A DNA stretch of 64,000 nucleotides from Nocardioides sp. JQ2195 (GTDB taxonomy: Bacteria; Actinomycetota; Actinomycetes; Propionibacteriales; Nocardioidaceae), in the NCBI RefSeq assembly GCF_012272695.1, contig NZ_CP050902.1, forward strand, positions 1,364,001-1,428,000, read 5' to 3'. Positions 26,274 to 35,624 of this stretch are shown in pieces. Position 1 is the stretch's first letter. The number at the start of each line of letters is the position of its first letter. The notes beneath the pieces were generated by a model that saw nothing but the letters and a program-made list of their open reading frames with translations, ran no database searches and had not been told where the DNA came from. A program made the translations under genes and the position numbers.

Positions 26274-27755
26274 TCAGGCCCAGGCCTTCGAGCGGTTGAC
26301 CGCATCGGTCCACTTGGCGTGGGCAGCATCCGCCCGGTCACGGACACCTTCGGTCGGCTCGAACCGGCGGTCCAGCTGCCAGGTCGCGCGCAGGTCGTCG
26401 GTGGAGTCCCACACCCCGACGCCCAGGCCGGCCAGGAAGGCCGCGCCCAGCGCCGTGGTGTCGACGATCTTCGGACGCTCGACGGGGACCCCGAGCTGGT
26501 CGGCCTGGATCTGGCAGAGCAGGTCGTTGGCCGACGCGCCACCGTCGACGCGCAGGGTGCCCTCACGTCCCGGTTGCACCATGCCCTGGGTCTCGAGCAC
26601 GTCGCGCACCTCGAAGGCGATCGCCTCCAGGGTGGCGCGCACGACGTGGGCACGTGTGGTGCCGCGGGTGAGGCCGATGATCATGCCGCGCGCATGTGGA
26701 TCCCAGTGCGGGGCACCGAGGCCGGTGAGGGCGGGCACGAAGACCACCCCCTGCGAGTCAGGCACGGTGCGCGCGATCGCCTCGGTCTCGGGGGCGGAGC
26801 CGACGATCTGGAGGCCGTCGCGCAGCCACTGCACGGCTGCGCCGGTGACGAAGATGGCACCCTCCAGGGCGTGGGTGAGGACACCGTCGGGTGAGCGCCA
26901 TGCGGCGGTGGTGAGCAGGCCGGCGTCACTGCGGACCAGCTCGGTGCCGGTGTTGGCGAGGATGAACGAGCCGGTGCCGTAGGTGCACTTGGAGTCTCCG
27001 GTCTCGAAGCAGGTCTGCCCGAAGAGCGCCGACTGCTGGTCACCGGCGATCCCGGCGATCGGCAACGACAAGCCACAGAACACCTTGGGGTCGGAGACCG
27101 CGACCTCGCCCCAGTTCGGCACCAGGTCCGGCAATGCGTCGCGGGGCACGCCGAAGAGCTCGCACAGCTCGTCGGACCAGTCACCCGTGGTCAGGTCGAA
27201 GAGCAGCGTGCGCGAGGCGTTGGAGACATCCGTGACGTGCCACGTGCCCCGGGTCATCCGGGCGATCAGGTAGGAGTCGACGGTGCCGATCGCATAGCGC
27301 CCGGACCGGACCAATGCCCAGGTGTTGGGCTCGTTCTCGGCGAGCCACATCAGCTTGGTGCCCGAGAAGTAGGGGTCGAGCCGCAACCCGGTCAGCTCGC
27401 TGACCCGTTCCTCGTGCCCGTCCTCGCGGAGCCGGTTGCAGATGTCGGCGGTCCGCCGGTCCTGCCACACGATGGCGCGCCGGGGTGAGCCGAGTGTCTC
27501 GCGGTCCCACAGCATGATCGTCTCGCGCTGGTTGGTGATGCCGATCCCGCGCAGCTCCCCGTCGTACGACGTGAGCACCTCGCGGGTGGCTTCGAGCGTC
27601 GCCTGCCAGATCTCCTCGGGGGTGTGCTCGACCCACCCGGGCCTCGGGAAGTGCTGCCCGAACTCCTGGTAGCCCCGCGCGGCGATGGTTCCCTCGGCGG
27701 TGACGACGAGTGCGGTGACGCCGGTGGTGCCGGCATCGATCGCCAGGATGCTCAT
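26274..27755 (-). CDS. glpK: glycerol kinase
   Basis: 493 residues of the FGGY carbohydrate kinase family. ILAIDAGTTGVTALVV is the phosphate loop, GITNQRETIMLWDRET and AIVWQDRRTADIC are glycerol-kinase signatures, and YGTGSFILANTG and VDGGASANDLLCQIQAD complete the ATP site. It makes sn-glycerol-3-phosphate. The ATG at 27755 overlaps the stop of the DUF1028 gene as ATGA. A 33-codon upstream extension in the same frame lies inside DUF1028 and is not used. No glycerol facilitator or G3P dehydrogenase gene is nearby. Confidence 0.93.
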   Translation of the reverse strand: MSILAIDAGTTGVTALVVTAEGTIAARGYQEFGQHFPRPGWVEHTPEEIWQATLEATREVLTSYDGELRGIGITNQRETIMLWDRETLGSPRRAIVWQDRRTADICNRLREDGHEERVSELTGLRLDPYFSGTKLMWLAENEPNTWALVRSGRYAIGTVDSYLIARMTRGTWHVTDVSNASRTLLFDLTTGDWSDELCELFGVPRDALPDLVPNWGEVAVSDPKVFCGLSLPIAGIAGDQQSALFGQTCFETGDSKCTYGTGSFILANTGTELVRSDAGLLTTAAWRSPDGVLTHALEGAIFVTGAAVQWLRDGLQIVGSAPETEAIARTVPDSQGVVFVPALTGLGAPHWDPHARGMIIGLTRGTTRAHVVRATLEAIAFEVRDVLETQGMVQPGREGTLRVDGGASANDLLCQIQADQLGVPVERPKIVDTTALGAAFLAGLGVGVWDSTDDLRATWQLDRRFEPTEGVRDRADAAHAKWTDAVNRSKAWA

Positions 27756-28576
27756 GCCTGCTCCGAGGTGGCGCGCAGGATCGCCAGCACCCGCTTGTCG
27801 ATCCAGGCACCGGTGGGCGCGACCCGCATCTCGTAGTTCTCCGTGCCGGCCCACTCGAGCAGGTCGTCGTGGCCCAGGGCCCGCACCAGGCCGGTGATCT
27901 CGGCATCGAGCTCCGGGGTGACCGGGACCTTGTCGTCCTCGGTGGTGGCGGTCAGGAACAGGTCGTTGAGCTCGAGCAGCCGGGTCAGCTCGGCGACGGG
28001 CGTGGCGTGGTCGTCGACCCGCAGGTCGACGGCGACGTCGTCGTGGCCGCCGTACCCGGCGCCCTCCTTGACCACGAGCAGAGCCGCTGACTGACGGCCG
28101 CGCTTGTCGCCGCCCGCCTCGTCGCCTGCTCGGAGCGCGGCCAGCAGGCGGTCGGCGAAGGGGAGGCCGCCCCCGTCGAGCCAGGCGGCCTCCATCGACT
28201 CGACCACCTCGGAGCCGGTCAGGATGTTGCCCTGGATCGCATAACCCTCGCCGGTGAGGCTTCCCGCCCAGTCGTAGCAGGCGCTGCCGGTGTGGGAGGC
28301 CGAGGTGCCGTCGACGTCCACGATGCCGACCTGGCGGTGGTCACGGTCGGGATCCTCCTCGAGCAGCCGCTGCAACGCCACCGAGGCCGTGGCACCCTCG
28401 TCGAGGTGGGCCAGGGCGAGCCCCTTGTAGGACACGTTGGCATTGGCCTGGGTGGCGATGGCGCCGATCCCGGCCACGGCGGCAGGGACGGCGTTGCCGA
28501 CGGCCAGGAACTTGGAGGCGACGGCGACGCCCCATGACTCGCCGTCGGTGGATCGGGCAACGATCGAGAAGGTCAT
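27752..28576 (-). CDS. DUF1028 (Ntn-hydrolase-like) protein
   Basis: 274 residues. The DUF1028 core begins at the N-terminus (TFSIVARSTDGESWGVAVAS) with a conserved AVGNAVPAAVAGIGAIATQA and VDVDGTSASHTG. The family has an Ntn-hydrolase-like fold and often occurs with peptidase or amidohydrolase genes, but its reaction is not established to my knowledge. The ATG is 6 nt from TAGCCT (complement of 28583-28588), so the operon mRNA is leaderless. It is translationally coupled to glpK, an unusual partner. Confidence 0.9.
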   Translation of the reverse strand: MTFSIVARSTDGESWGVAVASKFLAVGNAVPAAVAGIGAIATQANANVSYKGLALAHLDEGATASVALQRLLEEDPDRDHRQVGIVDVDGTSASHTGSACYDWAGSLTGEGYAIQGNILTGSEVVESMEAAWLDGGGLPFADRLLAALRAGDEAGGDKRGRQSAALLVVKEGAGYGGHDDVAVDLRVDDHATPVAELTRLLELNDLFLTATTEDDKVPVTPELDAEITGLVRALGHDDLLEWAGTENYEMRVAPTGAWIDKRVLAILRATSEQA

Positions 28577-28662
28577 GCCCGCAGGCTAGCGGTGAGCGCT
28601 GCCCCTGTCCCCGGCCCTCGCCACGTGGCAGGGTTGGGGTCTCCCGAGACGGAGGAGTTCAG

Positions 28663-29688
28663 ATGCGCGTAGGCGTTCTCACCGGGGGAGGGGACTGCCC
28701 GGGGCTCAACGCGGTGATCCGTGCCGTCGTACGACGGGGCGTGGACGAGCACGACTTCGAGGTCGTCGGCTTCCGTGACGGTTGGCGCGGACCCCTCGAG
28801 GGTCTGACGATGCCCCTGGGCATCGAGGACTGCCGAGGCATCCTGCCCAAGGGCGGCACGATCCTCGGCTCCTCCCGGACCAACCCGTTCGCGGTCGACG
28901 GCGGTGTCGAGCGCGTGCGCGAGAACCTGGCTGCGGCCGGCATCGACGCGCTGGTCGCGATCGGTGGTGAGGACACGCTCGGCGTGGCCACTCGCCTCGC
29001 CGAGGTCGGGGTCGCGGTGGTCGGCGTGCCGAAGACGATCGACAACGACCTCTCAGGGACGGACTTCACGTTCGGCTTCGACACCGCGGTCAACATCGCC
29101 ACCGAGGCGATCGACCGCCTGCACACCACGGCCGAGTCCCACCACCGGGTGCTGGTCGTCGAGGTGATGGGACGTCACGCGGGCTGGATCGCCCTGCACT
29201 CCGGGATCGCCGGCGGCGCGAGCATCGTCCTGATCCCCGAGCAGCCCTACGACATCGACGAGGTGTGTCGTCTCGTCGAGCGCCGCTTCCAGAGCGAGTA
29301 CGCACCGATCATCGTGGTCTCCGAGGGGGCCACTGCCCGCGAGGGCGACCCGTCGCTGCAGGAGGCCGACCTCGACGACTTCGGCCACGTGCGACTCGGT
29401 GGCATCGGCGATCGCCTGGCCCGCCAGATCGAGGAGCGCACGGGGAAGGAGGCGCGCTCGGTCGTGCTCGGCCACATCCAGCGAGGTGGCACGCCCTCGG
29501 CGTTCGACCGGTGGTTGGCCACCCGGATGGGGTTGCAGGCAGCCGATGCCGTCGCCGAGGGTGACTTCGGCACGATGATGGCCCTGCGCGGCTCCGCCAT
29601 CGTGCGGATCCCACTGGCGGACGCCACCGGAGAGCTCAAGCTGGTCAGTCCTGAGGAGTACGCCGAAGCCGAGGTCTTCTTCGGATGA
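28663..29688 (+). CDS. 6-phosphofructokinase, probably pyrophosphate-dependent
   Basis: 341 residues of the PfkA family: GVLTGGGDCPGLNAVIR, the substrate-binding PKTIDNDL, MGRHAGWIAL and LGHIQRGGTPSAFDR. Position 104 of the E. coli enzyme is Asp here (IGGEDTLG against GGDGS) and position 124 is Lys (PKTID against PGTID). These two residues are the established hallmark of PPi-dependent phosphofructokinases (EC 2.7.1.90), such as the Amycolatopsis methanolica enzyme. The family call is sure; the donor is inferred from two residues. GAGG lies upstream of the ATG at 28663, and the frame upstream to 28534 is not conserved. Confidence 0.92.
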   Translation: MRVGVLTGGGDCPGLNAVIRAVVRRGVDEHDFEVVGFRDGWRGPLEGLTMPLGIEDCRGILPKGGTILGSSRTNPFAVDGGVERVRENLAAAGIDALVAIGGEDTLGVATRLAEVGVAVVGVPKTIDNDLSGTDFTFGFDTAVNIATEAIDRLHTTAESHHRVLVVEVMGRHAGWIALHSGIAGGASIVLIPEQPYDIDEVCRLVERRFQSEYAPIIVVSEGATAREGDPSLQEADLDDFGHVRLGGIGDRLARQIEERTGKEARSVVLGHIQRGGTPSAFDRWLATRMGLQAADAVAEGDFGTMMALRGSAIVRIPLADATGELKLVSPEEYAEAEVFFG

Positions 29689-29857
29689 GTGGGCACCGGG
29701 TCGCCTGCCCCCTGGCGAGGAGGGTCGTGCCGGACAGAACCCCACGGCGGTCAGGCGCCCCCTTCGACCCCCTTCGACACTCCGGTACGTCGCCGGAGGA
29801 TGCGGTCGCGCAGGGATCGCGGCATGATGAAGCGACGCGCAAGTCTTGGGAGGCACC

Positions 29858-31339
29858 GTGAGCACCAGCCAGGATGAACTCTTCGACGCAGCACCAGAGG
29901 GGGAGGAGACCCAGCTCAACCGGGTCCTCGGCCCGAAGCTGCTCCTGCTCTTCATCGTCGGGGACATCCTCGGCGCCGGCATCTATGCCGTCACCGGCAC
30001 GATGGCGGCCGGCGTCGGTGGCATCGTCTGGCTGCCGTTCCTGCTGGCCTTCCTGGTGGCGGCGCTGACGGCCCTGTCCTATCTCGAGATGGTCACCAAG
30101 TATCCGCAGGCCGCTGGTGCCGCCCTCTACACGCACAAGGCCTTCGGCATCCACCTGGTGACCTTCATCGTCGCCTTCGCGGTCATCTGCTCCGGCATCA
30201 CCAGCGCTTCGACGTCGGCCGTGACCCTGGCCCAGAACTTCTTCGGTGGCATGGCAGTCAACGGTGTCTGGGACGAGACGGTCGACGGCACGGTGATGAC
30301 CACGGTGCCCGACGGGATGGTCACCCTGGTGGCCATCGGGTTCATGGTGCTGCTGGCCCTGATCAACCTCCGCGGTGTCGGCGAGAGCGTCAAGTTCAAC
30401 GTGTTCCTCACCCTGGTGGAGATGACGGCCCTGGCCATCGTCATCGGCGTCGGCTTCTACGCCATGTCCAAGAGCAGCACCGGTGTCGGAGAGCTGGTCG
30501 CATTCAGCGACTACCACGACAAGGGCATGTTCATGGCGGTGACCGTGGCGACGTCCGTGGCCTTCTTCGCCATGGTCGGCTTCGAGGACTCCGTCAACAT
30601 GGTGGAGGAGACCCAGGATCCCGAACGGATCTTCCCCCGCACCATGCTCACCGGTCTGGGTCTCGCGGTCATCATCTACATGCTGGTGGCGGTGTCGGTG
30701 GTGATGGTGATTCCACCGGGTGAGCTCAGGGCCATCGGCGACGCTGAAGGACGGGCCCTGCTCGACGTGGTGAGCCGTGGGGCACCGGACTTCCCGATCG
30801 ACAGGATCTTCCCGTTCCTGGCCTGCTTCGCCGTGGCCAACACCGCGCTGATCAACATGCTGATGGCCAGTCGACTCCTCTACGGGATGTCGAGGCAGGG
30901 CGTGCTCCCGAGCCCGTTGGGCAAGGTGCTGCCCGGCGCGCGTACGCCGTGGGTCGGCATCCTGTTCTCGACCCTGATGGCCCTGGGACTGCTCTGGTGG
31001 GTCAGCAGTGACCCCGACAGCAACGTGGTCAAGAACCTCTCCGGCACCACGGCCCTGCTCCTGCTGTGTGTCTTCGCCGTGGTCAACGTGGCGTGCATGA
31101 TCCTGCGCAACGACCCTCCGGCTCCGGGTCGCCATCCGTTCCGGTCGCCGGGTGTGACGCCGCTGGTGGCAGCATTCCTGTGCCTGTTCCTGGTGATCGT
31201 CCCGGCCGCGGAGCGGGACTCGATCCAGTACCAGATCGCGGGCGGGATGCTGCTCGTCGGTGTGGTGCTGTGGGCGGTGACGCTGCTCGCCAACAAGATG
31301 GACCACCGCGAACCCGTCGACTACACCGGCGAGGAATGA
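29858..31339 (+). CDS. APC family amino acid permease
   Basis: 493 residues with twelve predicted transmembrane segments. The first helix carries the APC substrate motif GDILGAGIYAVTG, and helix 6 carries AFFAMVGFEDSVNMVEET, matching the unwound regions of the LeuT-like fold. Imports an amino acid or polyamine by proton symport; the substrate cannot be read from the sequence. The GTG at 29858 has GGGAGG 4 nt upstream; a TTG at 29846 is an alternative. Monocistronic between the phosphofructokinase and aroG genes. Confidence 0.9.
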   Translation: MSTSQDELFDAAPEGEETQLNRVLGPKLLLLFIVGDILGAGIYAVTGTMAAGVGGIVWLPFLLAFLVAALTALSYLEMVTKYPQAAGAALYTHKAFGIHLVTFIVAFAVICSGITSASTSAVTLAQNFFGGMAVNGVWDETVDGTVMTTVPDGMVTLVAIGFMVLLALINLRGVGESVKFNVFLTLVEMTALAIVIGVGFYAMSKSSTGVGELVAFSDYHDKGMFMAVTVATSVAFFAMVGFEDSVNMVEETQDPERIFPRTMLTGLGLAVIIYMLVAVSVVMVIPPGELRAIGDAEGRALLDVVSRGAPDFPIDRIFPFLACFAVANTALINMLMASRLLYGMSRQGVLPSPLGKVLPGARTPWVGILFSTLMALGLLWWVSSDPDSNVVKNLSGTTALLLLCVFAVVNVACMILRNDPPAPGRHPFRSPGVTPLVAAFLCLFLVIVPAAERDSIQYQIAGGMLLVGVVLWAVTLLANKMDHREPVDYTGEE

Positions 31340-31401
31340 GCCACGGCTCGAGCGCCGAGGCGTCCCGACGGGCCGCGGGCTGGACGTCGTAGGCTTGGGG
31401 C

Positions 31402-32733
31402 GTGATCCCCGACCTTGCTGCCCTGCACGCCCAGGGCGCTGCCCAGCAGCCGACGTACCCCGACACCGATGCTGTCGACGCCGCGGTCGCCCGGTTGCGG
31501 CACATGCCGCCGCTGGTGTTCGCGGGGGAGTGTGACGAGCTGAAGTCGAAGCTCGCCGCGGTCAGCCGTGGCGAGGCCTTCCTGCTCCAGGGTGGCGACT
31601 GCGCCGAGACATTCGCCGGCGTCACCGCCGACAACGTGCGCAACAAGCTGCGAGTGCTCCTCCAGATGGCGGTCGTGCTGACCTACGCCGGCTCGGTTCC
31701 CGTGGTGAAGCTGGGCCGCCTGGCCGGCCAGTACGCCAAGCCCCGCTCCTCGGACACGGAGACCCGCGAGGGCGTCACCCTGCCGGCCTACCGTGGAGAC
31801 GCGGTGAACGGCTTCGACTTCACCGAGGCCGCGCGCACCCCCGACCCGCAGCGGCTCGTCGACGTCTACAACGCATCCGCCTCGACGCTGAACCTGATCC
31901 GTGCGTTCGTGAACGGCGGGTACGCCGACCTGCGCCAGGTCCACACCTGGAACAACGACTTCGTCCGTGAGTCGCCCCACGCACAGCGCTACGAGCAGAT
32001 GGCCAACGAGATCGAGCGGGCGCTGACCTTCATGAAGGCCATCGGCGCTGAGCCCGACCAGTTCCACCGGGTCGACTTCCACTCCAGCCACGAGGCCCTG
32101 GTGCTGGAGTACGAGCACGCCATGACCCGCATCGACTCGCGCACCGAGCTGCCGTACGACGTCTCGAGCCACTTCGTGTGGATCGGTGAGCGGACGCGCC
32201 AGATCGATGGCGCCCACGTCGAGCTGCTCAGCCGGATCCAGAACCCGATCGGCGTGAAGCTCGGGCCGACCACCACCGCTGACGACGCGCTGGCCCTGGC
32301 CGCCAAGCTGAACCCGTCCAACGAGGCAGGTCGGCTCACCTTCATCACCCGATTCGGTGCCTCGAAGATCCGCGACGGCCTTCCGTCCCTGGTCGAGAAG
32401 GTCACCGCCGCCGGGGTCAGGGTGGCGTGGGTGTGCGACCCCATGCACGGAAACACCTTCGAGGCATCCTCCGGCTACAAGACACGCCGCTTCGACGACG
32501 TGATCGAGGAGGTCCAGGGCTTCTTCGATGTGCACCGCTCGCTCGGCACCTGGCCGGGCGGTGTCCACGTCGAGCTCACCGGTGACGACGTCACTGAGTG
32601 TGTCGGTGGCGGTGAGGCGCTGGCCGAGATGGACCTGGGCAACCGCTACGAGTCGGTCTGCGACCCACGGCTCAACCGGGTCCAGTCGCTGGAGCTGTCC
32701 TTCCTCGTGGCAGAAATGTTGCGCAAGGCCTGA
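31402..32733 (+). CDS. aroG: class II 3-deoxy-D-arabino-heptulosonate-7-phosphate synthase
   Basis: 443 residues. The plant-like class II family is recognised from FLLQGGDCAETFAGVTADN, AGQYAKPRSSDTE, LPAYRGDAVNGFDF, DFHSSHEALVLEYE, the metal-binding VAWVCDPMHGNTF and GGVHVELTGDDVTECVGG. It condenses PEP and erythrose-4-phosphate, the first step to aromatic amino acids. It corresponds to Rv2178c. The GTG is 6 nt from TAGGCT (31390-31395), hence leaderless. A second DAHP synthase of a different class is encoded at 39814. Confidence 0.95.
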   Translation: MIPDLAALHAQGAAQQPTYPDTDAVDAAVARLRHMPPLVFAGECDELKSKLAAVSRGEAFLLQGGDCAETFAGVTADNVRNKLRVLLQMAVVLTYAGSVPVVKLGRLAGQYAKPRSSDTETREGVTLPAYRGDAVNGFDFTEAARTPDPQRLVDVYNASASTLNLIRAFVNGGYADLRQVHTWNNDFVRESPHAQRYEQMANEIERALTFMKAIGAEPDQFHRVDFHSSHEALVLEYEHAMTRIDSRTELPYDVSSHFVWIGERTRQIDGAHVELLSRIQNPIGVKLGPTTTADDALALAAKLNPSNEAGRLTFITRFGASKIRDGLPSLVEKVTAAGVRVAWVCDPMHGNTFEASSGYKTRRFDDVIEEVQGFFDVHRSLGTWPGGVHVELTGDDVTECVGGGEALAEMDLGNRYESVCDPRLNRVQSLELSFLVAEMLRKA

Positions 32734-32798
32734 TCGACGCCCGGCACCGCCGGACACCGATCGCCGGTGAGGCTGCGTCGGAGTGCAAGGATGACGGC

Positions 32799-33809
32799 AT
32801 GAGTGGAATGGTCGACCTGCGCAGCGACACCCTGACGCGTCCCACCGAGGCGATGCGTGAGGCGATGGCCCGGGCCGACGTGGGCGACGACGTCTACGGC
32901 GAGGATCCGACGGTCCGTGTCCTCGAGGAGCGCGTCGCTGATCTCTTCGGCCACGAGGCTGCCCTGTTCACCCCCACCGGGTCGATGGCCAACGTGCTCG
33001 CCGTACGCACGGTGGCCGGTGTCGGGCAGGAAGTGCTCTGCGAGTCACGGGCCCACATCGCCCGAGCAGAGCTGGGCGCTCACGCGGCCTACACAGGCAT
33101 CACCATGCGGACCTGGAGCCACCCCGACGGCGGCGTGGACCTGGCTGCCGTCCAGCAGATGTTCGCGCCAGACATGGGGCCGTTCTTCGTGCCGACGGCT
33201 GCGATCGCCGTCGAGAACACCCACAACTTCGCCGGCGGCACCGTCGTGCCGATCGACGACCTCCGGGCGCTGAGGGCCTACGCCGACTCGGTCGGCGCGG
33301 CAGTCCACCTCGACGGTGCGCGCCTGTGGAACGCCCACGTGGCCACCGGCGTGGCGTTGGCCGACTACGGCCGGATCGCAGACGTGATGGCGGTGTGCCT
33401 GTCCAAGGGGCTCGGTGCACCGATCGGGTCGCTCGTGGTCGGCAGTCAGGAGTCCGTCGACGAGAGCCGCATCTGGCGCAAGCGGATGGGGGGCGGCATG
33501 CGTCAGGTCGGCATCCTTGCCGCCGCCGGACTCCACGCTCTCGACCACCACGTCGAGCGCCTGGCTGACGACCACGCCAACGCGAGGGTGCTCGCCGAGG
33601 CAGTCGGTGTCGACCCGGCCGGGGTGGCCACCAACATCGTGGTGGTCGAGCGGGCGGATGCTCCCGGGCTCGTCGCAGCAGCGGCGGAGCAGGGCGTGCG
33701 CATCTCGGCTGTCGGGCCCACGACGCTGAGGCTGGTCACCCACCTCGACGTCACGCGGGACGACGCCGAGCGAGCAGCGCGCGTGCTCTCGCGCTTGACG
33801 CGCCACTGA
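32799..33809 (+). CDS. ltaE: low-specificity L-threonine aldolase
   Basis: 336 residues of the fold-type I PLP enzyme family. VDLRSDTLTRPTEAMREAM, VGDDVYGEDPTV, LFTPTGSMANVLAV, the PLP-Asp in HLDGARLWNA and the Schiff-base Lys in CLSKGLGAPIGS are all intact. It cleaves L-threonine or L-allo-threonine to glycine and acetaldehyde. AAGGA lies about 8 nt before the ATG. Its stop is 2 bp from the stop of the convergent zinc-ribbon membrane gene. Confidence 0.92.
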   Translation: MSGMVDLRSDTLTRPTEAMREAMARADVGDDVYGEDPTVRVLEERVADLFGHEAALFTPTGSMANVLAVRTVAGVGQEVLCESRAHIARAELGAHAAYTGITMRTWSHPDGGVDLAAVQQMFAPDMGPFFVPTAAIAVENTHNFAGGTVVPIDDLRALRAYADSVGAAVHLDGARLWNAHVATGVALADYGRIADVMAVCLSKGLGAPIGSLVVGSQESVDESRIWRKRMGGGMRQVGILAAAGLHALDHHVERLADDHANARVLAEAVGVDPAGVATNIVVVERADAPGLVAAAAEQGVRISAVGPTTLRLVTHLDVTRDDAERAARVLSRLTRH

Positions 33810-33811
33810 CC

Positions 33812-35476
33812 TCAGGGCCGGTGGACGTGACCCGGCTGGGTCGGTGGCTCGTGGTCGGGCCACCGGGCCGGCTGATCCACGCCCGACCGATCCACGCCCG
33901 AGTGGTCCGCGCCCGAGGGATTCGCGCCTGAGGGGTTCATGCCTGAGGGGTTCGCGCCTGAGGGGTTCATGCCTGAGGGGTGCGTCCAGCTGCCGGGCGT
34001 CACCGGCGGCACCCGGTCTGGGTGGGGCGTGGTGCCGGGACTCTGCTGCATCGAGGCGGCAATCCTGCGCACATCGAGGGCCCCGGTGACGGCGGCAAGG
34101 ACCAACGCCACCAGCACGGCGATCAACGGCAGCAGCAGGGTGTCGGCCGGTTTGAGCCCGAAGTAGCCCTCCGCGGAGAGCTCCGACGTCGCATCGTCGC
34201 CGTCGACGGCTCCATGCGCCGACGCAAGCCGGGCGATGACGGGGTAGGCGACGAACATCGAGCCCGCCCAGATCATCACGTTGGCGAACGCGTGTCCGGA
34301 TGCGCGTGCCCGACGGATCACGACGTACGCCGCGACGGCGAGCACGACGAACAGCGTCGGGATCGCGAACCACAGGCCCCATGCGTCGGTCTCGTCGACG
34401 GCCCAGCTGAGACGGTGCCACTCGGCACCACGGTCGGAGTCGAATTCGCGGGCGTCCCAGGAGTTGCCGATCGGCCCGCCGGATCCGGCGCCGAGGAAGC
34501 CGACACCGATGTTGCCCAGCGAGCCGATGATGATGGCTGCCGTCTGCAGGAAGTCGAGCTCGTCGTCGGCACCGTGGTCGTCCTTGACGGTGAGCCAGAA
34601 GGCGAGGTTGGCGACCACCCCGGCCACCGGCAGCATCAGCAGGAAGGTGGCGATGCCGCTGATCGGGGCGGCGACGAAGGCGTGCACCTTCAGCATGCGC
34701 GCCCCGAGCCAGTCGCGGCGCATGACGCAGGCGAGCGCAAGGACCGAGAACATGACGAGGAGAGCGAGGAAGAAGGTCGTCGGGATCGAGGCACCGAACG
34801 ACGCGGTCTCGGACTCGTCGCCGAAACCTCCGTCCGACTTGTAGACCCTGCTGTCCTCGTCGCCTCGGAGTGCGATGACCACTGCCATCATCAGCAGCGC
34901 GTAGACCAGAGCAGCCCGCAACGCATCGCCGATGGCGTGCTTCACCTGGGGATACCCGCGGGTGAAGCGACGGAAGAGCCAACCGGCCACGCCGAGGCTC
35001 AGGAGCGCAACGGTGAAGGGAACGAACCCGCCCGCGGCTGCCAGGCTGAAGTCCTCCTGGCCGGCGCCCTCGTAGGCCACGTAGTCACCATCGATGGAGC
35101 CGACCGCATCGGCGCTCACGGTCGAAGCGGTGGCGATGGCGGAGAAGACGAGTCGGTCGTGGGTGCTGGTGTGGTCAGGGTCTCCCATCCAGATCAGGGC
35201 AGCGGACGAGCCGAAGGCGAGCACGAGCGCGACGAGGGCGACCACGAGTGCGGCGACCCAGTTCCCGCGCAGCAGCCCAGTGAGGTCGACCGGCCGGCGC
35301 GGCGGTGTCGCCGACGGCGCCACGGGCGGCACGCCCGGCACGGCGCTCCAGGGTCGGGGTGAACCCTGCCCGGCGATCGAGGTGGACGGCGAGGACTGGA
35401 CGACCCGTTGCCCGCACGACGCACAGAAGAGGTGATCGGGCCGGAGGCGGGCGCCACAGTGGGGGCAGAAGTTCAT
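33812..35476 (-). CDS. zinc-ribbon multi-pass membrane protein with pentapeptide tail
   Basis: 554 residues. The N-terminal zinc ribbon is FCPHCGARLRP with a second CASCG knuckle. A proline-rich linker, then eight or nine transmembrane helices between about residues 75 and 465, with acidic extracellular loops. The C-terminal tail is built from five-residue repeats of the type N-P-S-G-M/A, later drifting to D-H-S-G-V. AGGAGAG precedes the ATG at 35476, and a TACAGT -10 lies about 35 bp upstream. The open frame continues to 36010 inside the next gene's repeat DNA and is not coding there. It is paralogous in layout to the gene at 35625. Function unknown. Confidence 0.85.
   Translation of the reverse strand: MNFCPHCGARLRPDHLFCASCGQRVVQSSPSTSIAGQGSPRPWSAVPGVPPVAPSATPPRRPVDLTGLLRGNWVAALVVALVALVLAFGSSAALIWMGDPDHTSTHDRLVFSAIATASTVSADAVGSIDGDYVAYEGAGQEDFSLAAAGGFVPFTVALLSLGVAGWLFRRFTRGYPQVKHAIGDALRAALVYALLMMAVVIALRGDEDSRVYKSDGGFGDESETASFGASIPTTFFLALLVMFSVLALACVMRRDWLGARMLKVHAFVAAPISGIATFLLMLPVAGVVANLAFWLTVKDDHGADDELDFLQTAAIIIGSLGNIGVGFLGAGSGGPIGNSWDAREFDSDRGAEWHRLSWAVDETDAWGLWFAIPTLFVVLAVAAYVVIRRARASGHAFANVMIWAGSMFVAYPVIARLASAHGAVDGDDATSELSAEGYFGLKPADTLLLPLIAVLVALVLAAVTGALDVRRIAASMQQSPGTTPHPDRVPPVTPGSWTHPSGMNPSGANPSGMNPSGANPSGADHSGVDRSGVDQPARWPDHEPPTQPGHVHRP
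33873..33980. repeat. 15-bp tandem repeat encoding the pentapeptide tail
   Basis: AGGGGTTCATGCCTG and AGGGGTTCGCGCCTG alternate with a strict 15-bp period, exactly repeated over 33931-33975. Three or four degenerate units (TCCACGCCCGA types) precede it. The unit keeps the reading frame of the membrane protein and gives N-P-S-G-M/A repeats. Confidence 0.85.
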
Positions 35477-35572
35477 CAACTCTCCTGGATCAGTTCGTGA
35501 TCGTGCGGCCCGACTGTAGTGCCGAGCCCGGACACACCGAGGCGTTTCGCAGGATCGGTCATCCCTCAACGC

Positions 35573-35610
35573 ACGACCGCCGGCCCGGATGTCTCCGGAC
35601 CGGCGGTCGT
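35573..35610 (-). terminator. large hairpin after the Gln-rich zinc-ribbon gene
   Basis: Bases 35573-35583 pair with 35600-35610 (11 bp). After one mismatch, 35585-35588 pair with 35595-35598 around an ATGTCT loop. It lies 15 bp past the stop at 35625 on the minus strand. There is no T-run, which is common for actinobacterial terminators. Confidence 0.6.
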
Positions 35611-35624
35611 GGTGGTCGTGGTGC

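Noticed and set aside
33045..34982. 645-codon minus frame over threonine aldolase and the zinc-ribbon gene
   Set aside because: Spans two unrelated real genes in another phase and is arginine-rich without domains.
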